NCBI RefSeq assembly: GCF_014384745.1 | Contig: NZ_JACRSO010000003.1 | Coordinates: 62,001-126,000 of the forward strand | Source of the DNA: Luoshenia tenuis | Lineage (GTDB): Bacteria; Bacillota; Clostridia; Christensenellales; GCA-900066905 | Direction: 5' to 3' | DNA: 64,000 bases | Shown here: in pieces, positions 23,134 through 31,818 of the stretch | Position numbering within the stretch: position 1 is the stretch's first letter | Layout: the number at the start of each line of letters is the position of its first letter | Made by a program: the position numbers and the translations under genes | Notes under the pieces: generated by a model | The model's input: the letters and a program-made list of their open reading frames with translations, nothing else | Databases searched by the model: none | What the model was told of the DNA's origin: nothing

Positions 23134-25023
23134 ATGCGCAAAAAGACTGCGGGGCGGGGGATCGCCCTGATATTGGCGCTGCTGATGGCGGGGCTGCTGA
23201 TGATCCCCAGCGCGGCGGCGCAGCCCAGTACCGGTGTGGATATTTCCTATTCCGCTGACCCGGCGGAAATGAGTGCGGCGGGGACCGTGCTAATCGCCGT
23301 AACGGTCAAGAACCCTGTAGGCAACGCTACGATGACGGGCGTGACGATCCAGGAAAACGGGCAGATCGTAGAGGAGCTGCAGGATATCGAGGCGGGACGC
23401 AACCGCACGACGAATATCGAGTACGACTTATCCGAGAGCCAGCTGGGGCAAGCCCTGCCCTTGCAGCTGCATTATACCCTGGATGGGGAGCAGTATAGCG
23501 AGGCCATACCGGTAGTCGTCAAAAAGATATCGGCGGCGCCGTCGCTGGAGTTTACCCGGGAGGTGGACCGCAATCCGGTAGAGCCGGGGGGGACGGTCAA
23601 CGTGACCTATAAGCTGCGCAACGCGGGCAATGTGGCGATCACCAATATCCAGGTAAAAGACGATGAGCTGCACTTTAATAAAAAGCTGGATCTGCTGCAG
23701 GTAGGGGATACGCAGACCCTGACGCATAGCCTTGCGGTCGAGGCGAATATCAATTCCACCCCGGCGGTGACCTTTTCCGCTGCGGGCCAGGGCTATGCCA
23801 AGACGCTGGATGCGATGCTGATCTCCGTGGCCGTGCCCACGGTGGATATAAAGACTACCTGTGACCAGATGAATCCCGCGGCGGGGGACACGGTCACCAT
23901 TAAGACAGAGGTGGTCAACCGCGGCAATATCACGCTGAAAAACATCGAGATCAGCGACGCCAACCTGGGCGTCGTTCACCAGGCTCAGCAGCTGGAGGCG
24001 GGCAAGTCGCTCTCCTTTGAGCAGGAGCTGAAGATCGAAAAGAACCAGACGGTACAGTTCAAGCTAAGCGCGATCAATACGGTAACGGGATCCACCTTTA
24101 CAACGGAGGGGCAGCCGCTGAACTTCCAGGTCAAGCTGGAGGGGAACCCGGTGGATCTGCAGGTCCAGGTCAAGGCCGACCCGGCCGAGTTGGAAGAGCC
24201 GGGAACGGTCAAGTTCACGGTCGAAATGAAAAACTATGGTAAAAACGCCTTAAAGGATCTGGTCATCTCGGAGGCAAATAGCGGCGAGCTGGAGAAGGTG
24301 ACCGGGGAGCTGGTTGCGGGCGAGACCAAGACGGTGGAGATCAATTTAAGCGTGCTCAAATCCCAGAGCTATGAATTCACCGTCAAGGCAGTGGATACAG
24401 CCTCTGGTATAGAGGGCAGCGGCCGCGCTGCGCCCATTGCCATTAATGTGCTGAGCGATCAGGCCCAGGAGGGCGAAGAGGACCAAAACGGCATGATGAC
24501 GGCGCTTTGGAGCGTATTGGGCGTGATCGCCTTCTTGGCGGTGGCGGCAGGTGTGGTGCTGATCATCCTCAAGCGCCAGCAGAAAAAACACGGGCCTAAA
24601 GGGCCCAAACCCGGGACAAAGGGCGGCAAGCCCCAGCCGGCGGTTCCCACCGGACGGGTGGTGCGCCCGGTGCCGGACCCGTTGCCGGAGGAGGATATGC
24701 AACCGGATGCCGAGGACGAAGGGTTGCCGCAGGGGCCGATCAGAGATATGGACGATCTGGACATTCTGCCCATGGAGCAGCCGCAGCCTTCAGCACCGGA
24801 GATAGAAGAGCTGCAGGAGGACGATGCGCTTAGCGGCCCAGGCCCCGTGCTGATGAATGACGATCTGTGGCGGGCGGCACAGGAACCGGATTGGGAAGAG
24901 GAGGAGCCGGGCAGCTGGGAGGAGAACGCCTACGGGCAGATCAACGTCCGGCGGGATGCCAATGCGGGCCGGCTGCCGGTCCAGCCGATAGATGATGATG
25001 GAGAGGATAAGCCGCAGGTGTAA
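23134..25023 (+). CDS. secreted, membrane-anchored protein with four CARDB/COG1361-like domains
   Basis: A 629-residue cell-envelope protein. Signal peptide at residues 1-29 (LILALLMAGLLMIPSAAA). About four Ig-like repeats follow (roughly 35-125, 130-230, 235-335, 340-445), each beginning with a P-rich entry (SADPAEMSAAGTV, DRNPVEPGGTVNV, DQMNPAAGDTVTI, KADPAELEEPGTV) and containing the N-x-G core (KNPVGNA, RNAGNVAITN, VNRGNITLKN, KNYGKNALKD). One membrane helix lies near 462-485. The last 140 residues form a cytoplasmic tail, first basic (KRQQKKHGPKGPKPG), then acidic and proline-rich. Such proteins often help surface assembly or secretion; here no partner is identified. Confidence 0.75.
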   Translation: MRKKTAGRGIALILALLMAGLLMIPSAAAQPSTGVDISYSADPAEMSAAGTVLIAVTVKNPVGNATMTGVTIQENGQIVEELQDIEAGRNRTTNIEYDLSESQLGQALPLQLHYTLDGEQYSEAIPVVVKKISAAPSLEFTREVDRNPVEPGGTVNVTYKLRNAGNVAITNIQVKDDELHFNKKLDLLQVGDTQTLTHSLAVEANINSTPAVTFSAAGQGYAKTLDAMLISVAVPTVDIKTTCDQMNPAAGDTVTIKTEVVNRGNITLKNIEISDANLGVVHQAQQLEAGKSLSFEQELKIEKNQTVQFKLSAINTVTGSTFTTEGQPLNFQVKLEGNPVDLQVQVKADPAELEEPGTVKFTVEMKNYGKNALKDLVISEANSGELEKVTGELVAGETKTVEINLSVLKSQSYEFTVKAVDTASGIEGSGRAAPIAINVLSDQAQEGEEDQNGMMTALWSVLGVIAFLAVAAGVVLIILKRQQKKHGPKGPKPGTKGGKPQPAVPTGRVVRPVPDPLPEEDMQPDAEDEGLPQGPIRDMDDLDILPMEQPQPSAPEIEELQEDDALSGPGPVLMNDDLWRAAQEPDWEEEEPGSWEENAYGQINVRRDANAGRLPVQPIDDDGEDKPQV

Positions 25024-25033
25024 GCGCGGCCGG

Positions 25034-25064
25034 AGGCGAGGGGAGTCGAACCCCTCGCCTTTTT
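25034..25064 (+). terminator. intrinsic terminator with a tRNA T-arm-like stem-loop
   Basis: AGGCGAGGGG (25034-25043) and CCCCTCGCCT (25051-25060) pair around AGTCGAA, followed by TTTT. Read on the minus strand the core is GGGGTTCGACTCCCC, identical in form to a tRNA T arm, but no tRNA body adjoins it. Confidence 0.85.
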
Positions 25065-25273
25065 GCTGCACGGGCGACGCAGAATAAAATGTAACATTTT
25101 GTTATTCTTGTACCTAAAAACAAGGGTTCGACCGGCGTCTTGTCCCTGAAAAGGCCCGAATATCGGGTTTTCGGGCGTTGCAGCGCGCTGTCCCCGGGCG
25201 AGGAGGCAGGGTTGCATTTGCGGGGGGCGAGCAGGTATAATAAAGTGTCGGATTATGGGGAGGGATCATTACA

Positions 25274-25933
25274 ATGGCCTTTACGGGTTTTTCTCCGGAA
25301 TTGCTGGATTTTTTTATGGGCGTGCGGCTGAATAATTCCAAGGCTTATATGGATGCGAACCGGGAGGTCTATAAGCGCGTGGCGCGGGAGCCCTTTTTAG
25401 CCCTGGCCGCCGAACTGGCGCCCGTGGTGGCCCGCATCGATCCGGCTCTTGAAGTGCGCCCGGAGCGGGTGGTATCCCGCATTAACCGGGATACGCGCTT
25501 TAGCAAGGATAAAAGCCCTTACCGGGATCATCTGTGGATCGGCTACAAGCCACCAAAGACGCGGGCCAGTGAGGCCCACGGCTTCTTTTTTGATGTGACG
25601 CTGGAGGGTTATCACTATGGCTGCGGGATCTGGGGCGAGGTGCGCCCGCTGATGAACGCCTTTCGGGACCGGGTGGAGGCCTTCCCGGATACGTTTCGTC
25701 AGCTCCTTTCAGAGCCTAAGCTCAAGGACTTTGCCGTTGGCGGAGACCTGTATAAAAAAGACCGCAAGCCCGAAATCGATGCGGACCTCAAGCCCTGGGT
25801 AAACCGCAAGAGCCTGTTTTTGGAGTTTGAAGGCCCCTTGGGGGCAGGGCTCTTTACGCCTCAGCTGGCCCAGGAAGTGCGGGCGGGCTTTGAGGCTATG
25901 GCGCAATGGTATCGCTTTGTGATGGGTATTTAG
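25274..25933 (+). CDS. DUF2461 family protein
   Basis: A 219-residue protein of the DUF2461 family, function unknown. Typical elements: GFSPELLDFFMGVRLNNSKAYMDANREVYKR at the N-terminus (the FL.L..NN...W/M..N motif), SRINRDTRFSKDKSPYRDHLW in the middle (the RD.RFSKDKSPYK core), and the late W...R. No signal peptide, so cytoplasmic. Promoter: TATAAT-like box at 25237-25242 with no clear -35. It is followed after 16 bases by the hypothetical gene at 25950, in the same transcript. Confidence 0.88.
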   Translation: MAFTGFSPELLDFFMGVRLNNSKAYMDANREVYKRVAREPFLALAAELAPVVARIDPALEVRPERVVSRINRDTRFSKDKSPYRDHLWIGYKPPKTRASEAHGFFFDVTLEGYHYGCGIWGEVRPLMNAFRDRVEAFPDTFRQLLSEPKLKDFAVGGDLYKKDRKPEIDADLKPWVNRKSLFLEFEGPLGAGLFTPQLAQEVRAGFEAMAQWYRFVMGI

Positions 25934-25949
25934 ATAGATGGAGGAAGCT

Positions 25950-26840
25950 ATGAGCAATACGAGATGGATTATCGAACGCGAAGAACAATCGATCATTCTG
26001 GTCACCGAGGAGCTGGCCAAGGGCCGCGGACATAAATCAAAAAAGACCCTGCCGCGGGAGTTGGTGCGCCTGGTGTGCCAAAATCTGGCGGCGGTCACCA
26101 ATATCTGCGAGGCGGTCATGCTCCGCTCAGAAAAGGAGATCGAAACGCCGGTGCAAAAGGAAACGGCGGTCTGGCTCAAATCCGGGCTGATCAAACGGAT
26201 GACCGGACGGCGCCGCTGTGTGGTGTTCTTTGCGCCCCCGGCGGAGCTGCTATACGCCAGCGAGGAAGAAGGGGAGTGGCCGGGAGATTTTCTGCTGATC
26301 GCCCCGGGGGATATGAAACGGCTCAGCGCCGCGCTCAACCGCTTCGCGCTAAAGGATTATGTGGAGTATTACGACGCCGTATGCCGCCTGAGTTTGGCGA
26401 CTGTGGCTTTATATGACGATGCGGAGCTGGTCATCAACGCGCCCAGCGACGAGTGGTTGGCTACCGCCCTGAGCGGTATTGAAACGATCGAAGGATGCGT
26501 TGGCGGGCATGAGATCCTGCATAAGCTGCTGCAGAGCGTTTCCGCAGTCCAGGAACAGGCGCAAGAGGAGATGGGCGGCGAGGCGGAGACCGAGGCGGAC
26601 ATCGCCAAGCGGGTGGCCCAGCTGTTTTCGGACCCGGAATTTACCACCCATCCCTCCGAGCCGCCCAAGGCCTGGTACGACCTTTTAAGCCAGGAGGACG
26701 CTCAAAAGCAAAAGGATGAGCCGGCGCCGCCGCAGGACGAGCCTGCGCCGGAGCAAAGCGAACCGGAAGCGCAGGAGCCGCCCGCCCCGGCATCCCAGGA
26801 GCCGGAGCCTCAGGCACAGAGCGAGAAAAGCGGACAGTAG
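25950..26840 (+). CDS. hypothetical protein with acidic proline/glutamine-rich tail
   Basis: A 296-residue protein without a recognised family. I start at ATG 25950 (MSNTRWIIEREEQ) because GGAGG lies five bases upstream; the in-frame ATG 12 bases earlier has no ribosome site. Residues 1-220 look globular and mostly alpha-helical, with one or two strands (RRCVVFFAPPAELLYAS). The last 60 residues are low complexity, rich in Pro, Glu and Gln (PAPPQDEPAPEQSEPEAQEPP). No membrane helix, signal peptide or catalytic motif is seen. Confidence 0.6.
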   Translation: MSNTRWIIEREEQSIILVTEELAKGRGHKSKKTLPRELVRLVCQNLAAVTNICEAVMLRSEKEIETPVQKETAVWLKSGLIKRMTGRRRCVVFFAPPAELLYASEEEGEWPGDFLLIAPGDMKRLSAALNRFALKDYVEYYDAVCRLSLATVALYDDAELVINAPSDEWLATALSGIETIEGCVGGHEILHKLLQSVSAVQEQAQEEMGGEAETEADIAKRVAQLFSDPEFTTHPSEPPKAWYDLLSQEDAQKQKDEPAPPQDEPAPEQSEPEAQEPPAPASQEPEPQAQSEKSGQ

Positions 26841-26880
26841 CCGCAAAAACAAACCCTTTTAGAAGGAGTACTGTGATCCT

Positions 26881-28080
26881 ATGAATCCAGGCGCCAGCGC
26901 TCGTCGCGGTATGAAGATTTTTTACGTCTACTATGCGCTGCTGTACATGATCAATGCGTGCTCAGCGGTGTTTTCGATCTACTTTCAGAGCATCGGCTTT
27001 TCAGTCGCGCAGATCGGCCAGATCCTAGCTGTGGGCTCGGCGGTATCCTTGCTGGCGCAGCCGATCTGGGGTAAGGCTGGGGACCGGGCCAAATCCAAGA
27101 TCCGCGTGGTGCAGCTGCTGGCCCTGTTGTTGGTACTGGTGGTGGCGGCCATGCCTTTTTCGGGCAGCTATGGTTACGTGCTGTTGGTATTTACGCTGTT
27201 TTTCTTTTTGGTCATCCCGCTGATCCCCATGACGGATGCGCTGACCATCGAGTACATGGACCGTACCGGGGGGCACTACAGCGTGGTGCGTGCCTGCGGC
27301 CCGTTGGGCTTTGGGCTGATCTCGCTGACGTTGGGGCCGCTGTTAAACGGACGGCCCACGTACGTGTTTTATCTGCTGGTCGCGATTTTGGCGCTGGTGG
27401 CGCTGCTGGGCTTTAAGGTGCCCAGCTTGCCCCATACCCCCCTGCCGGAAGGCGCGCTGCCCAAGCGCGCCCCCATGCGCGATCTTTTCAAGGATAAGGG
27501 GCTGTTGCTGCTGCTGGGCTTCCTAGTCCTGATGCAGATATCCCATAACTTCTATGCGGCGTTTGAGGCCGTATTCTGTTCGGATATCAGCGGCGGCGAC
27601 AATAACCTCATCGGCTACAGCATGGCGCTTTGCTCGGTGAGCGAAGTGATCTTTTTGCTATTTGCCGATAAGTTGTGGCGCGCCATCGGCACGCGCAAGC
27701 TGCTGCTGATCAGCAGCGCTTTTATGATGCTGCGCTATTTCGGCCTGGCCCTGGTGGCCCAGCCGGCCATGCTGCTGGTGATGGATATGACCCATGCCTT
27801 CTGCTTTGCGGCGACCACCTTCGCCCTGGCGCGCTATATCGCGCGCTCTGTAGTGCCGGAACTGCAGATCAGCGGGCAGATGCTGGTGTGGGTACTGGCA
27901 CAGAGTTTTGCCAAAATCGTTTCCACCCTGTTCGGCGGCATGCTGGTGGACGCCATGGGCGGCATCCAGCCGGTATTCTGGATTGCGGGGGGACTGGTGG
28001 CGGCCGCCGCAGCGGCGTTTATACTGCTCTCGAAAAAGGTCAAGGATCCCGAACAGGAGTGGCTTGCTTTACACATTTAA
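26881..28080 (+). CDS. MFS transporter, copy 1 of a tandem pair
   Basis: A 399-residue, 12-helix transporter of the major facilitator superfamily, of the MFS_1-like/nucleoside- or LacY-related group (YFQSIGFSVAQIGQILAVGSAVSLLAQPIWGKAGD covers helices 1-2 and the loop 2-3 signature). The motif repeats in the second half near FADKLWRAIGTRKLLLIS. No substrate can be assigned. It is the same length as the following gene and clearly paralogous: AHCFAATTFALARYIA-type stretches match ALARYVA in copy 2. The ribosome site AGAAGGAG lies 12 bases before the ATG. Confidence 0.85.
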   Translation: MNPGASARRGMKIFYVYYALLYMINACSAVFSIYFQSIGFSVAQIGQILAVGSAVSLLAQPIWGKAGDRAKSKIRVVQLLALLLVLVVAAMPFSGSYGYVLLVFTLFFFLVIPLIPMTDALTIEYMDRTGGHYSVVRACGPLGFGLISLTLGPLLNGRPTYVFYLLVAILALVALLGFKVPSLPHTPLPEGALPKRAPMRDLFKDKGLLLLLGFLVLMQISHNFYAAFEAVFCSDISGGDNNLIGYSMALCSVSEVIFLLFADKLWRAIGTRKLLLISSAFMMLRYFGLALVAQPAMLLVMDMTHAFCFAATTFALARYIARSVVPELQISGQMLVWVLAQSFAKIVSTLFGGMLVDAMGGIQPVFWIAGGLVAAAAAAFILLSKKVKDPEQEWLALHI

Positions 28081-28212
28081 TCCTTATAAACCAATATTAT
28101 AGAAATAGAGAAAAGGGCATATCGTTGTCGCCCACCGGCCTGTTCAGGGCCGGATCATCCCGTTATCATCCGGGGGCGGGCCGCTCCCGGCGCAAATAGA
28201 AAAGGGGGATGG

Positions 28213-29412
28213 GTGCTCATGGGGGGAGAAAGCGCGGCGCGCCGCGGGAAGGGGATCGGGCAGTTCTATCTATTTTACGGGCTGGTGTATGTGACCACGG
28301 CCTGTAACTCGGTTCTATCGGTTTATTATGATGCGGCGGGGCTTACAGCCACGCAGATCGGACAGGTGTTGGCCATGGGCGCCGTAATGGGCTTTCTGGC
28401 GCAGCCGGTCTGGGGATGGGCGGGAGACCACAGCCGCTCAAAAATGCGCCTGGTACAGCTGCTGGTGCTGGCCATGATCGTGGTCATTTCGCTGATCCAG
28501 CTCAACAATACATTTCCATACATCATCGTTATGGCGTCGTTGTTCTATTTCTTTTTAAAACCGCTCAACCCCATGGTGGATTCGGTGGCTATCGAGTATC
28601 TGGACAGCGTAGGCGGCAGTTATAGCCGGGCGCGGGCCTGCGGCCCCATCGGCTACGGGTTGACCACGCTGGTGACCGGCGCCCTGATGGACCGCAGTGC
28701 GGGCAACGTCTTTTACGTGCTGCTGGCAGCGCTGGGCGTGTTGGCCGTGCTGTGCTTTTTTATGCCGGTCGTCCCGGGCCGCCAGTCCAGCGCGGCGCAG
28801 GGTAAAAAAGCCTCCATGTGGCTGCTGTTTCGGGACCGGGAGCTGGTCGTTCTGCTGGTCACCTTTGTGCTGATGCAGGTATCCAATAACTTTTACCATA
28901 ATTTTCTCCCGCTCTTTTATCAGGAGCTGGGGGGCGATAATACCCTGATGGGGATCGGCCTGGCGATCTGCGCGGCCAGCGAGGCGCCGGTGCTCTTTTT
29001 TGCCGACCGGATCTGGCGCAGGATGGGCACGCGCAACATGTTTTTGATGTGCGGCGCGGTAATGACCTTTCGCCACTTCGGCATGGCTTTTATCAATTCA
29101 CCCTATCTGATCTTCGTACTGGATACCACGCACGCCTTTTGCTTTGCGGCCACCAGTTTCGCCCTGGCGCGGTATGTGGCCACATCGGTCATCCCCGAAC
29201 TGCGCACCAGCGGACAGATGATGATCTGGGGCCTGGCGCTGAGCTGCGCCAATGTGACCTCCTCCCTTGCCGGTGGGTCGCTGATCGATCTGTTTGGACG
29301 GGTACAGCCGCTCTATCTGTTTACCGGCAGCATCTGCCTGGCGCTGGTGGTGGGGTTGTTTATCTACTGCCGTATTTTTGCACCTCCTGCGGCGATACAG
29401 AAAATGCAATAA
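28213..29412 (+). CDS. MFS transporter, copy 2 of a tandem pair
   Basis: A 399-residue paralogue of the upstream transporter, with the same motifs in the same places (GLTATQIGQVLAMGAVMGFLAQPVWGWAGD; FADRIWRRMGTRNMFLM; THAFCFAATSFALARYVATSVIPELRTSGQM). The start is either GTG 28213 or ATG 28219; the ribosome site AAAGGGGG fits both. The 132-base gap between the copies has a GC-rich hairpin but no clear terminator, so co-expression is likely. The substrate is unknown; the pair may form separate carriers for related compounds. Confidence 0.85.
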   Translation: MLMGGESAARRGKGIGQFYLFYGLVYVTTACNSVLSVYYDAAGLTATQIGQVLAMGAVMGFLAQPVWGWAGDHSRSKMRLVQLLVLAMIVVISLIQLNNTFPYIIVMASLFYFFLKPLNPMVDSVAIEYLDSVGGSYSRARACGPIGYGLTTLVTGALMDRSAGNVFYVLLAALGVLAVLCFFMPVVPGRQSSAAQGKKASMWLLFRDRELVVLLVTFVLMQVSNNFYHNFLPLFYQELGGDNTLMGIGLAICAASEAPVLFFADRIWRRMGTRNMFLMCGAVMTFRHFGMAFINSPYLIFVLDTTHAFCFAATSFALARYVATSVIPELRTSGQMMIWGLALSCANVTSSLAGGSLIDLFGRVQPLYLFTGSICLALVVGLFIYCRIFAPPAAIQKMQ

Positions 29413-29438
29413 TGCCCGTTAAAAAACAAAGTTTTCTA

Positions 29439-29467
29439 TTGGTTAATCGAAATAATGATGATACAAT
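29439..29467 (+). promoter_or_regulatory. probable promoter of the reductase/dehydrogenase genes
   Basis: TTGGTT (29439-29444), a 17-base spacer and TACAAT (29462-29467), about 60 bases before the start at 29528. Confidence 0.6.
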
Positions 29468-29527
29468 AGGGTTGGAATTGGGGCGCCCGGGTTAATCACG
29501 GGCAGCCTCTCCAAAAGGAGTGAGATT

Positions 29528-30415
29528 ATGCAAACAATCGGCTTTATCGGGCTGGGAATCATGGGCAAGCCCATGGCGGCCAACCTGCTGGGGGCAGGTT
29601 ATCCGCTGATCGTTTATGATATCGTCCCCGAGGCGGTGGCTGAAACGGTGGCCAAGGGCGCCAAGGCGGCCAAGTCCCCGGCGGATGTCGCGCGGCAGGT
29701 GGATATCGTAGTCACCATGCTGCCCAACTCGCCCCAGGTCAAGACCGTGGTCTGCGGGGAGGATGGCGTACTTAGCGGCGCCAAGGCGGGGCTGATCCTG
29801 GTGGATATGAGTTCGATCGCGCCTCTGGCGGCCCAGGAAATCGCCCGGGAGGCGGGCAAAAAAGGCGTCGTCATGCTGGATTGTCCGGTTTCCGGCGGCC
29901 AGCCCAAGGCCGTGGATGGGACGCTGTCCATCATGGCCGGCGGCCCGGAAGAGGTATTTGAGCAGGTCAAGCCGATGCTGCTGTGCATGGGGGCCTCTGC
30001 CGTGCTGGTGGGGGACGTGGGCAGCGGGAATATGACCAAGCTGGCCAACCAGATCATCGTAGCGGGCAATATTGCAGCCATGAGTGAGGCGATGGTGCTG
30101 GCCTCTAAAGCGGGCATCGATGCGGAAAAGGTTTTTGAGGCCATCCGCGGCGGGCTTGCGGGCAGTACCGTGCTGGATGCCAAGATGCCGCTGATCCTGC
30201 AGCGCAACTTCAACCCCGGCTTCAGGATCGATCTGCACGTAAAAGACCTGGGCAACGTGGTGGAAACGGCGCAGGAGGTTGAGGCGCCCATCCCGCTGAC
30301 GCAGGAGGTGCTGGAGATGATGAAACACCTGCAGGCAGAGGGCAAGGGCGGACAGGATCACGGCGGCCTGGTGCAGTATTACGAGGAAAAGGCCGGCGTA
30401 AAGGTCCAGAAATAG
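29528..30415 (+). CDS. garR: beta-hydroxyacid dehydrogenase, 2-hydroxy-3-oxopropionate reductase type
   Basis: A 295-residue member of the 3-hydroxyisobutyrate/tartronate-semialdehyde reductase family. The NAD(P) motif is GFIGLGIMGKPMAANLL, the substrate-site motif DCPVSGGQPKAVDGTLSIMAGG, and the catalytic lysine lies in GSGNMTKLANQI. These match GarR, which reduces tartronate semialdehyde to glycerate, better than threonine or 6-phosphogluconate enzymes, but the exact substrate is inferred. A dehydrogenase gene follows after 77 bases. Ribosome site AAAAGGAG. Confidence 0.85.
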   Translation: MQTIGFIGLGIMGKPMAANLLGAGYPLIVYDIVPEAVAETVAKGAKAAKSPADVARQVDIVVTMLPNSPQVKTVVCGEDGVLSGAKAGLILVDMSSIAPLAAQEIAREAGKKGVVMLDCPVSGGQPKAVDGTLSIMAGGPEEVFEQVKPMLLCMGASAVLVGDVGSGNMTKLANQIIVAGNIAAMSEAMVLASKAGIDAEKVFEAIRGGLAGSTVLDAKMPLILQRNFNPGFRIDLHVKDLGNVVETAQEVEAPIPLTQEVLEMMKHLQAEGKGGQDHGGLVQYYEEKAGVKVQK

Positions 30416-30492
30416 CGGTGCGTTTTAAGCTCACGTGGGGCTTAACGATATTACGAAACATTTAAAAGGGGAATACGAGGAGGAAGTAAACC

Positions 30493-31542
30493 ATGGCAGA
30501 GATGAAAGCAGCAGTGATGACCAGCCTTGGCCATATCGAGATGAAAAATGTGCCTAAGCCCGAAAAGGCGGCCCCGGGCAAGGCCATCGTAAAGGTGGAA
30601 TATGTGGGCATCTGCGGTAGCGACCTGCACTATTTCGAGCACGGCAAGATCGGCGATTATATCGTGGATTATCCGTTTATCCTTGGCCATGAGAGCGGCG
30701 GCGTAGTTACCGAGGTGGGCGAGGGCGTGACCAACCTGAAGGTGGGCGACCGCGTAGCCCTGGAGCCGGGTGTGACCTGCGGCAAGTGCGAGTTCTGCAA
30801 GACCGGCCGCTATAACCTGTGCCCGGATGTGGAGTTTTTTGCCACCCCGCCGTTTGACGGCACGTTTGTGGAGTATGTAGAGCACCCGGCGGATATGTGC
30901 TTTAAGCTGCCGGATAACGTATCCACCATGGAGGGCGCGCTGATCGAGCCCCTGGCCGTGGGCCTGCACGCCGCCAATCAGGTGAACGCGCAGATCGGCC
31001 AGAACGCGGTGGTATTGGGCAGCGGCTGCATTGGCCTTGTGACCCTGATGAGCCTGAAGGCTAAGGGTGTATCCCCGGTCTATGTGGTGGATGTGATCGA
31101 TAAGCGCCTGGAGATGGCTAAGAAGCTGGGCGCGGACGTGGTGATCAACGCGGCCAAGGAGAATACTGTGGACGCGATCATGAAATTGACCGATGGCGCG
31201 GGCGTAGACCTGGTCTGCGAGACCGCCGGCAGCAAGGTGACCACCCAGTCCACGGTGGAGCTGGTCAAGCGCGGCGGCGATATCGTGCTGGTGGGCATGA
31301 GCCCGGATTCGGTTCTGCCCTATGATATCGGCACGCTGATGAACAAAGAAGCCACGCTGCACACGGTATTCCGCTATCGCAACCTGTATCCGGTGGCGAT
31401 CGCCGCGGTGGCCTCGGGCGCGATCCCGCTCAAGGATATGGTGACCAACGTGTTCGAGTTTGACGACACGCAGCACGCCATGAGCTATAACTGCGAAAAC
31501 AAGGCGGATGTGGTCAAGGCGGTCATCAAGGTGGCAGACTAA
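30493..31542 (+). CDS. zinc-dependent sorbitol/xylitol-type dehydrogenase
   Basis: A 349-residue medium-chain dehydrogenase that oxidises polyols to ketoses with NAD. The catalytic zinc region has the cysteine in VGICGSDLHYFEHG and GHESGGVV; the structural zinc lobe keeps all four cysteines (CGKCEFCKTGRYNLC). The Rossmann motif is VVLGSGCIGLVTLMSLKAKG. LEPGVTCGKC and FFATPPFDGTFVEYV match sorbitol dehydrogenase (GutB), but xylitol, threonine and L-iditol relatives look alike. It probably shares a transcript with the preceding reductase and ends at a strong terminator. Confidence 0.88.
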   Translation: MAEMKAAVMTSLGHIEMKNVPKPEKAAPGKAIVKVEYVGICGSDLHYFEHGKIGDYIVDYPFILGHESGGVVTEVGEGVTNLKVGDRVALEPGVTCGKCEFCKTGRYNLCPDVEFFATPPFDGTFVEYVEHPADMCFKLPDNVSTMEGALIEPLAVGLHAANQVNAQIGQNAVVLGSGCIGLVTLMSLKAKGVSPVYVVDVIDKRLEMAKKLGADVVINAAKENTVDAIMKLTDGAGVDLVCETAGSKVTTQSTVELVKRGGDIVLVGMSPDSVLPYDIGTLMNKEATLHTVFRYRNLYPVAIAAVASGAIPLKDMVTNVFEFDDTQHAMSYNCENKADVVKAVIKVAD

Positions 31543-31607
31543 TCTGCGATGTTTGAGCCGCCGCGCCCCTTCGCGGAGACGGTGGCGGCTATCGGCGCGG
31601 TAAAGAT

Positions 31608-31642
31608 AAAAGTGCAGGGGGAGAGTCCTCCTGCACTTTTTT
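31608..31642 (+). terminator. intrinsic terminator after the sorbitol-type dehydrogenase
   Basis: AAAAGTGCAGG (31608-31618) pairs with CCTGCACTTTT (31630-31640), with further internal pairs and a T run. Confidence 0.92.
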
Positions 31643-31818
31643 ATGCGCGGGCTACAGTGACGCGCTGTAAAGGGGCTAAAATCCGTTTGTGGCCGTTTTA
31701 AGGCTGGGAGGCATTCCGAGCCATTACCTGGGCTAAGTTGCGCCTGGGGCGGGTTTATGGTACGATGAGGGGCAGATAAACGCGTGCGTTTTATAGGTTG
31801 AGGGAGGTTAATGCGATT

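Noticed and set aside
25034..25064. tRNA gene on the minus strand (GGGGTTCGACTCCCC T-arm form)
   Set aside because: Only the T-arm-like hairpin is present. No acceptor stem, D arm or anticodon arm fits in the flanks, and on the plus strand the same element is a standard terminator with a T tract.
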